From contig OY856186.1 in the NCBI GenBank assembly GCA_963693315.1, forward strand, positions 304,202,627 to 304,266,626: a stretch of DNA of 64,000 bases, read 5' to 3'. Below are positions 22,531 through 35,240 of the stretch, piece after piece; positions within the stretch are counted from its first letter, which is position 1; each line of letters begins with the position of its first letter. The DNA is from Diogma glabrata (Eukaryota; Arthropoda; Insecta; Diptera; Cylindrotomidae). The position numbers and the translations under genes are program-made. The notes beneath the pieces are model-generated. The model was not told the DNA's origin, made no database searches, and saw nothing but the letters and a program-made list of their open reading frames with translations.

Positions 22531-23701
22531 TAACGGTACTACGAATCATATCAGAAGGTTCAGTTTTCTGCCCTAAGTAATTTTCTATTTGTAATTATAT
22601 TAAGCGACAAACAATTAATTACCGCGTTTGCCTCATTGAATAGCACTAATATAGTTTATTTTTGTTAGGAAACATGTAAGAATTTACCTTTTTATTCCGG
22701 TCCTGGAATCCGCTGGCATACAAGGCCTCGGTGAAATGTGTTTCGTTCCTTGTTACTCAGGTTATAACTCACAGGTTCCACCAAACGGGACATTAATGTG
22801 TATTATTGACTACACACGGCTTTCTGGCAAAATGTACCGTTGCTCAACATCCAAGGATCAAATTGCATATATCTGCATTTATTTCTTATTAGAGGTCAAA
22901 ATTCTTCCTAATTACACCAAACTAATAACACATTAAAAATTACATTAGCGTATTATGCCAACTAACACGATTAAATCTCGAATTTAAACAAAAAAAATTG
23001 CACAAGAATCGAAAGAATATTTATCCTTCATACAGATAATTAGAAAAAATGCACAACATAAACGTCAAAAATATAAATGCTAACAAACAGAAATCAATCT
23101 ATCAACTAACATTCACAATAGAAAAAGAATCAATTAACTGAGCGATAAGAGACAGACTACACGATTGTAGCTGCTATATATAGGTGAAATGTAGAATCGA
23201 TAACGCAGTTTCTTGTAAAATTTGAAAATTATCGTAATTTTATGTCTCCTATTAAGAAATACTGGTTATTAGGTTGTAATAGAAATTGAAAAGCCTTTCA
23301 AAGCCAGATATACCATTTACAAAACATTTGAGAGAAACATACATGCGCTCAACATGAGTATGGAGTAAAGCGAATAAACAACCGATTTTATAATAGTTGT
23401 ACCGGGATTTATCAATTAAATGAAAACTATAGGGAGTAAATCAAGTCAAACAACTAATTTAATTGACCAAATCAGTAGGTTGTTTCCAATTAACCTGTAA
23501 GAAATTCTTACGTTAAACAATATCTAACAACTCGATCATAACATTTATAATTAAAAGCCGGTAATTGTATGAAACCAAATCTAGACTCAGCAGTCAATTG
23601 GAACCCTATATCATTAGAGAATCTGATAATTACGTATTACCAAATTACAAACTACAATTGATGTACAGTAGAATCTCGCGGATCAGAATTATATATAGGT
23701 A
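22531..23701. other. No gene seen
   Basis: AT-rich with a slightly GC-richer patch at 22695-22800 but no convincing frame or splice pattern. Confidence 0.4.
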
Positions 23702-24224
23702 TTAGTGTTTACAATCTTGGTATCCGGGTACCCAGATGCCCGGGTATTTAGGAAGATTTTTCGGGTATTTAATATCCGGATATTTTGGTAGTACCCGAAC
23801 AACAAAAGGTCCAGTTTTTTCTCAATAAAATTTACAAAATAAAATTCAGCTCATTCTCTTTTTGCAAATTTGAATTATTCTTTATGCTAGTTGTTGACAA
23901 ATGATTCTATTCTAACCATACAAATTGCAATATGTCCATAAACATTAAACCAACCACATCCGTAAACATTAAACTGCCCTCTAGTTAATTATTATTGTTT
24001 GGATTACGAAAACAACAGAAAAACGACGAAGAACACATAACAAAATTTATGGAATTTTAGTTCTCATTAAAATTAAAATTAAGTCATAACAAATTAAGGA
24101 TCTTCATTGGTTATTTGTTTATATTTAGTTTAAAATAAAAACGGTACATATATTATGATAAGTTTTTATTTAAGATTTAAGCTAATAATTAAAATAAGTG
24201 TCATCGAATGGGACCAGTCAAAGA

Positions 24225-24390
24225 AAATGTCATCAGATAAATCTCGGTGCCACGTAGTTGGATGCGCACGAATAATTTCAACTAAATGGGGAAATACGTC
24301 AGCAATGAAAAATCAAATCGGATAATGATGCGGCTAATTATAATATTGAAAATTTACAACTACAAAAATGCATTGCTGGCTACACAAGAT
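24225..24390 (+). pseudogene. Possible BED zinc-finger fragment
   Basis: The frame reads CARIISTKWGNTSAMKNQI, reminiscent of the BED finger of hAT transposases (C..C...STK.GNTS.M..H), then stops. A hAT MITE inserted just downstream separates it from further weakly similar sequence (24796-24960). It is too short and decayed for certainty. Confidence 0.3.
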
Positions 24391-24401
24391 CTACTATAGA
24401 T

Positions 24402-24787
24402 CAGGGTTGTGCCGTAGACAAAATAGATTACTTTACATGTATAGATTACGCATAGATTACGTGTAAATTACGCGAGATATTTTCGTGTAATCTATAATGT
24501 AAACTATTATGTAATCTATTTAATTGATATTTACATTTTAAACTTTTTTAGCAATTAAATTAACTTTTTTCAAGATCGCAAGATCTTGTTTTTGACAATA
24601 TTATTGATCATGTCTTTTGCGAAAAAATCGAAAAAATTTTCAGTAGGGATAATACAATATTTCCACATATTTCTTCTTAAATCAAAATTATTAGATTACA
24701 CCAAATTTACATAGATGACATAGATTACATTACATAGATTACATGTAATGTAATCTATTTTAGATTACGCGTAAAGGAACAACCCTG
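24402..24787. mobile_element. hAT-type MITE, copy 1 (386 bp)
   Basis: Ends CAGGGTTGTGCC...AACAACCCTG and is flanked by a perfect 8-bp target duplication CTATAGAT (24394-24401 and 24788-24795). The interior is rich in TAGATTAC / GTAATCTA repeats. A second copy lies at 36465-36839. The intact 8-bp duplication indicates hAT-superfamily mobilisation. Confidence 0.93.
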
Positions 24788-24979
24788 CTATAGATAACAG
24801 TGGTACTACAGTTGATAAAGAGCTGAAAATGTTGTATGTAAATAAAGGAAACCGAAACAAATGATAGAAGATTTAAATCAATCGTTATTGACGGTGAAGC
24901 CAATATCCAATTTATCGGAGTGGATTTTTTCTACTGCAGGAATTTAAAAAAAAAATACGAAATCGGATGAGTACAGCTA

Positions 24980-25887
24980 CCCTAAGTCATAGACAAATAA
25001 TAATATAAGACAAATGAAGTAGAACAAAATATTCTCTCACTATTTTTATTTTGTTTCAGGATATTAACTATCTAGTGACACCTGTACTCAAGTAGATGAT
25101 TCGTAATATTTAAAATTAGTGTTATATGAGTATAAAGTTTAACGTTTTTGTTTTTTGGTTTCTATTTATTCTTATATCTTTATGATTATTATTGTTTTTC
25201 TAAATGTATTTGTGTAGAACGTTTAAAAAAAAACATTTTTTTTAACCAGATTTTTTTCGAAAGGACAAATATTTTTTGTTGTAATTTCGTATTGTTACGT
25301 TATGTTATGTTCGTAGTCGTGTGAAGTGATTTCAATGAAATTTAAATTATTTAGTTTTTGAAGAAAACTTTTTGTTTACATTTTGTTTTGGGAAGCAATT
25401 AAATTATGATAAAGATTTTGTTTTTTTATCGAAAAATTAGACAAAATTTAGTAAAATATTTATTTATGATTTTAGTGAATGAAAAGTATAATCGGTTTTT
25501 GGTTTTGTTCGAATTATTTTGAATAATTATCGGATCAAATTTTATTAGATTTAAAATAATAATATCATTTATTGATACAAGGTTATAGCATAACGGAAGT
25601 ATTTTGAGTTTAGTTTTTAATTGTTTTTATAGTTTTTTTATAATACAAAAAAATGACAATTTGAAAAATCAGTTGGAAGCACTAGCAGATCTCAGTAATT
25701 GGGGATCCTGTTTTAATTGCAACGCTAGATAGATGGTTAACTTAGCCAGCAAGACGCGGTGCGCTAAAATAATTTTACAGGACTAACTATTCTAAGCGAA
25801 TTAGATAAGCAAGAACTTTATGAAGTCCTCGGTGATCGGTTATATCGCCGTTACTCGGTCGTCAGAGCCTCGTCAGTTACAAGCAGG
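24980..25887 (+). repeat. Left long inverted arm
   Basis: Close reverse complement of 31546-32448. Shared landmarks include CAGATCTCAGTAATTGGGGA and GACGCGGTGCGCTAAAATAA. The near identity over 0.9 kb contrasts with the decayed coding region between the arms. Confidence 0.88.
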
Positions 25888-26502
25888 GTGCACGGCAGGC
25901 AGGTGAGGATGGCGTTTGATCTAACTTATGGATAGCTCCTTGCACCCCCTGGGATTTTGGATTAGAATAGGTTCTGGTTTTGGATAAGATTGGTAAGGAA
26001 AATGATTTGGCTAGGGTTGGTTAGTAAAAAACAGGAAATTAGTTAGAAATTAGTCACTATAAACATTTGTAGGGATTTATATATTTAAATTTAAATAATA
26101 ATTCTCTACTTATTCTTACTAACATAAACGATCACATATTTAACTCGAGACAGAAAATAACTGAACATTGAACAGAAACCCAACCATATTCCACAAGTAA
26201 ACGTAACAAAGGAGCAGCAAACCAATAAATCAATAATTAGTTTATTCGAACAATGAAATTTATTGACATTACATTGTTACAGTTACATTTTCAAGTATAA
26301 TATATTTAAGCGTTACCCAACCCTCTCATTTCAATTATAATTTCTCAATTGTTAATGATATTTAAATCCATTTTTTCCATTGCTTATGTTAAAGGTCCAT
26401 TGATCCAAGACCGTTGCTTATGTAAAAATTCCATTGGTCCAAGTCCATTGCTTAAGTAAAAATATAATTACATAAGTATATAAGCCTGAAAACTAATATC
26501 AG
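25888..26502. other. No gene seen, inside the large element
   Basis: AT-rich internal sequence between the left long arm and the nested inverted-repeat elements. No frame of interest. Confidence 0.4.
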
Positions 26503-28848
26503 CAGCCAAATTCTGTAACTGTGAAGTGGGGAGGTGATAAGTTTTTTATCACTTCACTACAAAAATATCTAATCGGGTGAAGTTTTAAAACAATAAAGTT
26601 AACACTGACGTTTTGTTTGGCAATGAAATGAAATCATTTCTTTTGTTGTTATTGACATTATGACAAAAAACAGCATAACGTCAATGCGATTTGATTTTTA
26701 AAAATTGCATTTCTAAATTAAATGCAGATTAACTTTACAAATTTAATTTCTAAAATAGTTATATATATCCCAAGCAACACAATAGGTGATTTTCAACTAC
26801 AGTTTGGTGTAAATTTACCTAATTATGTAAAAATTACGTCGATTCAACCAGTTTTCTTGACTTTCAAATGAATTTTACTTATAGGTAGTTAATTAGGTTG
26901 ATTATACGTATTTTTCGCCCAAAAAAATTATATCAAAATAATAGTAGAATTTAAGTCAAAACCAGCACACACCTATACCTAATTTTTACCTAAAATCAAC
27001 CTCAAAGTCAATTTTATTTTGAACACGTAATTTAGTCGCAAAATGAGGAGAGTTTTACCACATTTTTCACCTATTTTCAACCTCAAATAACATTTTACCT
27101 AATCTTACCTAATTTTCCACTTCATAGTAAGCTTAAGTCTTGTAAGGTAATTTATAATCAAATATTTGGTAGAAAATAACTTAAAAACTAATCTATAAGT
27201 CGATTATACCAAAAATACTCTTTTTTTTGTCGACCTCATTTTCGAAAATTAGTAAAAATTTACTTAAATAAGAAATAAGTTACCTATTTAAAGGATGCAA
27301 TTTAACAAAAAAAAATTATACGTAATATCTTGTTGCTGTAATTACAAAAATTGGGAAAAACATTTTTTTGAAGGATGATGTACAATTTTGTTTGATGCAA
27401 TTTTTGTAAATTTAATTTGAATTTACATATTAGATAGAATTATTATTAATTATTAACAGATTAAACCAAAGTTATTTAGTAAATAATGAAACTGAGTAAT
27501 TATTCATTATTTGTACCGTTAATAAAATTATCGACTAAAGATTAAATAATTATAAGATTTTCATATATATTTGGGTTATATTTATTTTTCTATAATGAAA
27601 CACATATTGGGTTTAGAAAGAAATTCAATAGACAATGGAAAATTAAATCTCCATAAAAAAGTTTAATTGAATATGCCATTATACTTTTGCAATTAGCAGC
27701 AACAATACTTAAATTTTTATACAAAACGATGCTGGTGTACCAATAGGTAGAAATTCACTAAAATAGAACGCGTAGAAATTCAAATGCAACCAATTTGGTA
27801 GAATGTTACAAGTTTAAGTAGAAATTTCTTAAATAAAAGATTGCGACCTAATTTAGGTTAATGTCAACCTAAAATTAAGAAAAATTTTCTTTAAAGTCGA
27901 AAAATTATGTGAAATTTACTTTAAAGTAGATTTTGCTTAGTCCGCCATATTCAAACTTATTTTTGTTTAAAGTATTACTCCGCCATATTGTTATGTAAGT
28001 GAGATTTTTGGTAAAAGAAAATTATTTTCAAAGAAATGAAAAAAATATATTTTTGTATTATTTATTTTTTTTGAAGCCCATTAATATTTTGAGAAGTACA
28101 ATCCTAAAGTTTATCAATAATATTTTTTTCGTTACAAAAATTCATTTTTAAACCATTTTATTGCGAAATATAAAATTAAAATTTATTATAAATTATATAT
28201 TAAAAGAAAATTACTTTTTTTCATCTTTTTCGATTTTGACATGTGATGCCCAAATACATATTATTTTATAATTGGTAAAAGAGAAGATAAAATTTCTTAT
28301 AATATTACCTAGTTGGTAACTTACAACTAATTAGGTTGAAAATAGGTGCAAAGCAACCTAAATCGACGTCGATTTGACGTGGAATCTTCCTAAATTAGGG
28401 AGAAATTTACTTAAATAGGTAGAAAAAGTAGGAAGAAAAATACCTAAATAGAATATTTTACCCCTAAAATTACGTCGAATCGACGTCGAATTTTTCCCCA
28501 CATTGGTCGATTCGATGTCGATTCGATGTAATTTTACATCTCATTATTAAGGTTTTATAACTTTAAAGTCGAATTTTAATTACAATGTTACCAATTTTCG
28601 ACTTATTTTGTTGCTTGGGATATATCTAAATTTGTAAAAATTTACGTTTAAATTGTGTTCAAACTTAAAATAAACATTTAATTTTATGTATATTTGACGT
28701 TTGACAGTGCGGGGCTTGCTATTAGGTTTTTTAACACTCTAATCGCATATAGAATCGCAAAAATGGTAATATGATAAAAAATTAATGATAAAATCGAAAT
28801 GAAGAAATTTTTAACACTTCACCACTTCACAGTTACAGAATTTGGCTG
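26503..28848. mobile_element. Outer inverted-repeat element of a nested pair
   Basis: CAGCCAAATTCTGTAACTGT at 26503 matches the reverse complement at the right end (ACAGTTACAGAATTTGGCTG, to 28848), continuing as GAAGTGG. CAG lies outside both. No coding capacity is seen. It is interrupted by the element at 26769-28619. Confidence 0.7.
26769..28619. mobile_element. Inner element, CCCAAGCAAC ends (1.85 kb)
   Basis: Terminal inverted repeats CCCAAGCAACACAATA and CCCAAGCAACAAAATA (reverse strand), flanked by ATATATAT on the left and ATATATCT on the right, a plausible 8-bp target duplication in AT-rich DNA. The subterminal regions on both sides are packed with TACCTAATTT / ACCTAAA motifs on one strand and their complements on the other. 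It is non-coding, so non-autonomous. Superfamily not assigned. Confidence 0.75.
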
Positions 28849-29356
28849 CAGGAAAGACAAACAAAAACCGGCAAAATATTATTATCTACAGTTTGTTTAT
28901 ATTGGCAAGAAAACCTTAAAATAACTGATAATTAATGTTTGAGGACCCATTCATTCATTGCTGACATTTAATTTTAAAATTTTATAAAAATTTGAATTTG
29001 ATTATTCCTGTTATTTTTAAATTTTTCTGTATTTTTACTGGTATGGCAACTAAACTTTTTTTCCAGAGTCTATTATTTGTTTATAATTTTCGTGACAATT
29101 AAGCTTAATTACGAGAGTTTTAATTAAACATATTATAAAAAGTTTTAAATTTTAAATATTTCAATGTTTGTAAAAATTGCAAAATCTTAGTGATACATAG
29201 TTGAACTTACAGTTTAATATACATATGTATTTTTTTTCAAAGTTTTATTTGTTTTAAGTTTAAAATTGTTTAAATTGCCAAATCTTAAACGATTGTGATT
29301 CATTTCATTTTATTTTATTTAATTACCTTACGAAAGAGAAAATTTTTCTAAATAAA
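28849..29356. other. No gene seen
   Basis: AT-rich sequence upstream of the THAP segment; it may contain the promoter of the old transposase gene, but no specific signal is visible. Confidence 0.35.
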
Positions 29357-31490
29357 ATGAAAAATAACTTTAAAAAACGATGTGTTTTAAAATATTGTGA
29401 AGTGTCTAGTGAAACTCATCCAGAGGAAAAATTTGTTTATTTTTCAAAATTTGGGACAAATGACTTTTATCTGTGGATTAAAAAAACAAACCTAAACGAT
29501 TTAGATAAAGGTAATCATTTCTTATGTAGACGTGTAGTGATTGACCATAAGGGTTACACTATACTTTAATAACATTATCAGCATTAAAGTATATTCATAA
29601 AATCATATCATATTCCAAGCGCCTGACGCTGCAGTTTCTTACGAAAGAAATTGAAAGAATAAAACTAATATATATTCAGTGTACGTGAGTTAATAGAGAA
29701 AGTTTCACTCAAATAGTGGCCTGAGTTATACAGTGTTATATATTGTTATGTGTTACAATGTAATTACATTAAGTAAATGTAATAAATAACCAAATAAATA
29801 ATGTGTCAAAAAATATATAATATGATGTTTAACGTGTAGTAAGAGGAAGCTCAACATACTTAATATAATAAACTAATACACCCATTATATTAATATAGAC
29901 GTCATTTTACATCGTATTATTTTGGCCCAGGAGGATGTCATATAAAAAAATTGTTTTCCATCTGTAAATATTGAGCTTTCAGCAGAAAATCATGAACTTC
30001 CTTTATCAGTTTTTTCACCCAACCCCAATTTTAAAAGTTACAGCAATACTACGCTTACGAAAAACTCATTACTGAAAACAAATATTCCTATCAATTCCGA
30101 ATTCCCATCAACTTCCAAATGCTTTACATCACAACTCGTTGTTATTAAAACCCCAATAAAATGCTTAAAATTTATTACGGACCCAAAACATTTTCAAATA
30201 TAATAGAATCAATCCTTGATACTTTTGATGAGCATTATTTATTAAAGTCTACAAGCCATAAATCATCACTAGACCATTTACTACTTTGTAAAAATTGTTT
30301 GTCTAAAGAAAAGTTTAAAATTTTACAAAAAAAGATTGTTAAAATTCAAGAATTTATACCAGAAAGCCAAAAAGAGATTATTTAGTATTAAAAGATACAG
30401 TTTATTTTACAAACCAAAAATCTGATAAAAAGATGGATATAAATTTTATTTTAAAAAAGTTTGATGATGTCCCAGATATTCCCAAATTATTCATTAAAAC
30501 AAGACTAACAGAAAAACCGAAAACCAAAAAATGGCCTGAGCACCAAAGACTTTTAGCGGCATACTTTATACTTTAAATCGGCCTCGTATTATCAATTTTT
30601 GAGATATTTGGGTTTCAATCTTTCATCTTGTTCAACTCTATTAAAATGTTTGCCGATTAAAGAATGCTCACCCAGTTTCAATAAAAATATTCTTGAAATC
30701 ACACAAAATCATTTTTTTCCAAATAATTTAGTTAAAATGAGAGTAAGCTATGCGACCCAAATATTAAGCCGATCTGTTGCTGCTGGAATAAGAACAGCAT
30801 CGTATTTCGATAAGTTTGATGAAACATGTAAAGCAAACGCTGAAGCAACAGCAATTTTCATTGAAAATTTTGATAAGCTATTTGACATTTTGAACAGTCG
30901 TTCCATTGATTTTCCTGATATGTATAAATCACCATTTTCGAGAAATAATATTCAACAAAAAATTTTTTTAATAGAAATGCCTTATAGTTATAATATAACC
31001 TTATGGTTATAATATAACCATAAATTTAACTTTGATTCAAAATCACAATGGGCGAAGAAAAGCAATTTATGCTTTTAATGGATTTCCTCAAAATATATCA
31101 GCGTTACTTTATCTATCCGATGAAATTTTTAAATATAATGAAAATATTAATTTTATATTAACTGCTCAATTAAATCAAGATATTATTAATAATTTTTCTA
31201 CAATGTGTTCGCCTTTCTAAATTTTTCTAAAATGTGTTCGCTTTAATTAAAGGTAACGGCAGTTATAAAAAGTATCCTTCAGCTCGAGAATTTAACAACT
31301 CGATACGATATAGCAAATATGAAAATTATAACTCCTCAGTTAAAAGCAAATGATGCAAATTCTCAATTTGATTATGATTTAGCTCAATTTAAAGAGATTC
31401 AAGGCACAATTATCTCTTTAGAATGTAAAAAGCTGTCTAATGAAGATCCGGAACCAATACATCCAGACAGGAAATTCTATACTTAGAAAT
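29357..31490 (+). pseudogene. THAP/P-element-type transposase, decayed
   Basis: A broken relative of P-element/THAP9 transposases. 29357-29569 encodes a THAP-like finger: RCVLKYCEVSSETH (C..C pair), W in YLWIKK, then FLC. Frames at 29940-30160 and 30161-30385 continue a middle region (DHLLLCKNCLSKEKF). 30430-31012 carries the family signature KKWPEHQRLLAAYF, then FLRYLGFNLSSCSTLLKCLP, VSYATQILSRSVAAGI and IENFDKLFDILNSRS. 31032-31220 ends with FILTAQLNQDIINNFST, matching the (L)LT..LNQD..EN.FS motif. A further frame gives GNGSYKKYPSAREF. At least four frame breaks or stops make it non-functional. The first gap (29570-29940) may be an intron. Family assignment rests on motif order; homology is clear to me, but subfamily is not. 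Confidence 0.75.
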
Positions 31491-31545
31491 TGATCAAATA
31501 TATGATAATAAAAATGATTACGGGAGATTTACGGCATTTGAATCT

Positions 31546-32448
31546 CCCCTGCTGGTTAACTGACGAGGCTCTGACGACCGAGTAACGGCGGTATAACCGA
31601 TCATCGAGGACTTCATAAAGTTCTTGCTTATCTAATTCGCTTAGAATAGTTAGTCCTGTAAAATTATTTTAGCGCACCGCGTCTTGCTGGCTAAGTTAAC
31701 CATCTATCTAGCGTTGCAATTAAAACAGGATCCCCAATTACTGAGATCTGCTAGTGCTTCCAACTGATTTTTCAAATTGTCATTTTTTTGTATTATAAAA
31801 AAACTATAAAAACAATTAAAAACTAAACTCAAAATACTTCCGTTATGCTATAACCTTGTATCAATAAATGATATTATTATTTTAAATCTAATAAAATTTG
31901 ATCCGAAAATTATTCAAAATAATTCGAACAAAACCAAAAACCGATTATACTTTTCATTCACTAAAATCATAAATAAATATTTTACTAAATTTTGTCTAAT
32001 TTTTCGATAAAAAAACAAAATCTTTATCATAATTTAATTGCTTCCCAAAACAAAATGTAAACAAAAAGTTTTCTTCAAAAACTAAATAATTTAAATTTCA
32101 TTGAAATCACTTCACACGACTACGAACATAACATAACGTAACAATACGAAATTACAACAAAAAATATTTGTCCTTTCGAAAAAAAATCTGGTTAAAAAAA
32201 ATGTTTTTTTTAAACGTTCTACACAAATACATTTAGAAAAACAATAATAATCATAAAGATATAAGAATAAATAGAAACCAAAAAACAAAAACGTTAAACT
32301 TTATACTCATATAACACTAATTTTAAATATTACGAATCATCTACTTGAGTACAGGTGTCACTAGATAGTTAATATCCTGAAACAAAATAAAAATAGTGAG
32401 AGAATATATTGTTCTACTTCATTTGTCTTATATTATTATTTGTCTATG
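31546..32448 (-). repeat. Right long inverted arm
   Basis: Reverse complement of 24980-25887 with few differences (for example TATATTGTTCTAC versus AATATTTTGTTCTAC in the corresponding orientation). Confidence 0.88.
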
Positions 32449-32626
32449 CCTAAGTGCTTTAATATTTTTGAAATATTATTTTACAATTAAAATATGATCA
32501 ATTTTAAGTTTACTTCTGTGAGGTTTTTTTTATTGTTTTTCATCTTTTAATTTTTTTATAACTACCCGGGTTATCCGGGTAATCCGGGTAATTTGGAATC
32601 GGGTAACTTGCAATCACTAATAGGTA

Positions 32627-33190
32627 TATATAGCGGATAGAAAAATCGATAATAATAAATATAACGTTTCGAAGACCAATTCTATGCTGATTGCTGGATA
32701 CAATTTTAAGGTAGGGAAAACGAATTGATAAATATGCACAGCTATTTGAGGTTTGACTACAACTATAGCAGATGGTAGTTATGGTTTGAGTCCACGGAGA
32801 ATTTAAATTAATTTAGTATGGTGAAATCATGCTTGTGAGAACGCAGTGTGAATCAAAATCAGTGTATTATACATGAAAAAATTATTTTTTTTATTGGAAT
32901 ACTAAATTTGTGTAGCGGAAAATATATTAACTGATGACTATGAATTAAGTATGATAAAAGAATTAGCTACGAAAATCGCGTGAAATGAAAATTTGTGATA
33001 TATGACAAAGTAGTGATGATCTATGAGTTATTACATCAAATTAGTTATAATACAGCACACACAAATCTGTACACTTAAAGATACCTTAATTATTTAACTT
33101 AACATTCAACAGTTTAAAACAATTCTTCTAACATAAATTAAATAAAATATTACATGACAATAACTGTGTGAAATTTTACGTCTTACTTTA
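32627..33190. other. No gene seen
   Basis: AT-rich spacer between the large element and the fold-back. No coding or structural signal noted. Confidence 0.4.
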
Positions 33191-35240
33191 TATGGGTAAT
33201 TCTTTTATAAACCGAACAGATTTGGACAAAATCTGACCGACCCATTTTTGATTTGGCTGAAATTTTTTTTATGGGTTTTCTATCGAAAAAAAAGATATAC
33301 GTGTTCGAGGATTTTTTTTTTGTTTTTTTTTTTTGGAAAATAGAGCTGTTCTAAATTTCGAGAATTTCGTGATTTTCGGCTTGAATACTTATTTTCAAAA
33401 ATTCATAACTTCGGTTTTATAGAAGATAGAAGGTTTTTCTTTTCTTTATTTGAAAGTTAAAAGATGGAATTTTTTAAAAATAAATATTTTCAACTAAAGT
33501 TATTAACAAATTCCTATTGTTATAAGCAAATAAAATGTTAAAATTAGATTTTAACCATTGCCCCACCCATGAAATTAGTTTTTAATATTATCATGGTATT
33601 CATCGTTCAATTTTCTATAAAAAAAGTATTTTTTTTTAATGGAGAAATGATATTTACTGTTAGAAATAAATTAATTTATCGAGCGCGGGACGACAAAAAA
33701 TTCCATATATGGGTCATTCTTTTACATACCGAACAAAATAGGACAAAATGTGACTAAGACATTTTTGATTCAGCTGAAAATTTTTTTGAGGGTTCTATAT
33801 AAACATTACAATATACTTGTTTTCGGATTTTTTGTTTTTTTTGTTATTTAGTGGAAATAGAGCGGTTCTAAATTCCGAGAATTTTGTGATTTTTGGCTTG
33901 AAGACTTGTTTTCAAAGATTTATAACTTCGGTTCTGGTAGAGATAGACACTTTTTGTTTGTTTTATTTTAAAGAATAGAGATGCAATTTAAAAAAAAAAT
34001 TATTAATTATAAAAATTATTAACAAATACCTATTGTTATAAACAAATAAAATTTTAAAATCAGTTTTTAGTAATTATATAAAAAAAATAAAGAGTGTTTA
34101 ATGTAATCATCGTGTTCTACGTTCGATTTTTAATAAGAAACGTATATTTAATTAGTAGAGAAATGAGTTTTATTGTTAGAAATGAACTAATTTATCGAGC
34201 GCGATACGATAACAAATTTTATAAATTTTTGTCGTCCGGCGCTGGAAAAATTAACTTATTTGTAACAGTAAAACTCATTTTTTCATTAATTAAATATACG
34301 TTTCTTATTGAAAATTGAACGTAGAACACGATGATTACACTAAACACTCTTTATTTTTTTTATATAATTACTAAAAACTGATTTTAAAATTTTATTTGTT
34401 TATAACAATAGGTATTTGTTAATAATTTTTATAATTAATAATTTTTTTTTAAATTGCATCTCTATTCTTTAAAATAAAACAAACAAAAAGTGTCTATCTC
34501 TACCAGAACCGAAGTTATAAATCTTTGAAAACAAGTCTTCAAGCCAAAAATCACAAAATTTTCGGAATTTAGAACCGCTCTATTTCCCCTAAAAAACAAA
34601 ATAAAAAAAATCCGAAAACAAGTATATTGTAATGTTTATATAGAACCCTCAAAAAAATTTTCAGCTGAATCAAAAATGTCTTAGTCACATTTTGTCCTAT
34701 TTTGTTCGGTATGTAAAAGAATGACCCATATATGGAATTTTTTGTCGTCCCGCGCTCGATAAATTAATTTATTTCTAACAGTAAATATCATTTCTCCATT
34801 AAAAAAAAATACTTTTTTTATAGAAAATTGAACGATGAATACCATGATAATATTAAAAACTAATTTCATGGGTGGGGCAATGGTTAAAATTTAATTTTAA
34901 CATTTTATTTGTTTATAACAATAGGAATTTGTTAATAACTTTAGTTGAAAATATTTATTTTTAAAAAATTCCATCTTTTAACTTTCAAATAAAGAAAAGA
35001 AAAACCTTCTATCTTCTATAAAACCGAAGTTATGAATTTTTGAAAATAAGTCTTCAAGCCGAAAATCACGAAATTCTCGAAATTTAGAACAGCTCTATTT
35101 TCCAAAAAAAAAAAACAAAAAAAAAATCCTCGAACACGTATATCTTTTTTTTTCGATAGAAAACCCCTAAAAAAAAATTCAAGGAAAATCAAAAATGAGT
35201 CGGTCAGAAAGGTGTTCGGTTTATAAAAGAATTACCCATA
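33191..35240. mobile_element. 2-kb fold-back element
   Basis: Two arms of about 1,025 bp are near-perfect reverse complements around 34216; the ends read TATGGGTAATTCTTTT. Each arm itself contains two diverged versions of a 520-bp unit (starts at 33191 and near 33709, TATGGGTCATTCTTTT), so the layout is A-B-B'-A'. A 62-codon frame appears identically in both arms (33569 and 34869 reversed), a consequence of the palindrome rather than two genes. Confidence 0.9.

Larger units (their letters stand above)
23702..32620. mobile_element. Large element with long inverted ends enclosing a P/THAP remnant
   Basis: Left end TTAGTGTTTACAATC and right end GCAATCACTAA are inverted matches, both followed inward by ACCCG-rich sequence. 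TAGGTA lies outside both (23696-23701 and 32621-32626), a candidate 6-bp target duplication. Further inward, arms of about 0.9 kb (24980-25887 and 31546-32448) are close reverse complements. The interior holds a decayed THAP/P-type transposase. Later insertions (24402-24787 and 26503-28848) lie inside. That the transposase belongs to these ends is inference. Long arms of this kind are not typical of the Drosophila P element. Confidence 0.55.

Noticed and set aside
33569..34869. Identical 62-codon frames in opposite orientations
   Set aside because: Produced by the palindrome; neither contains a recognisable domain.
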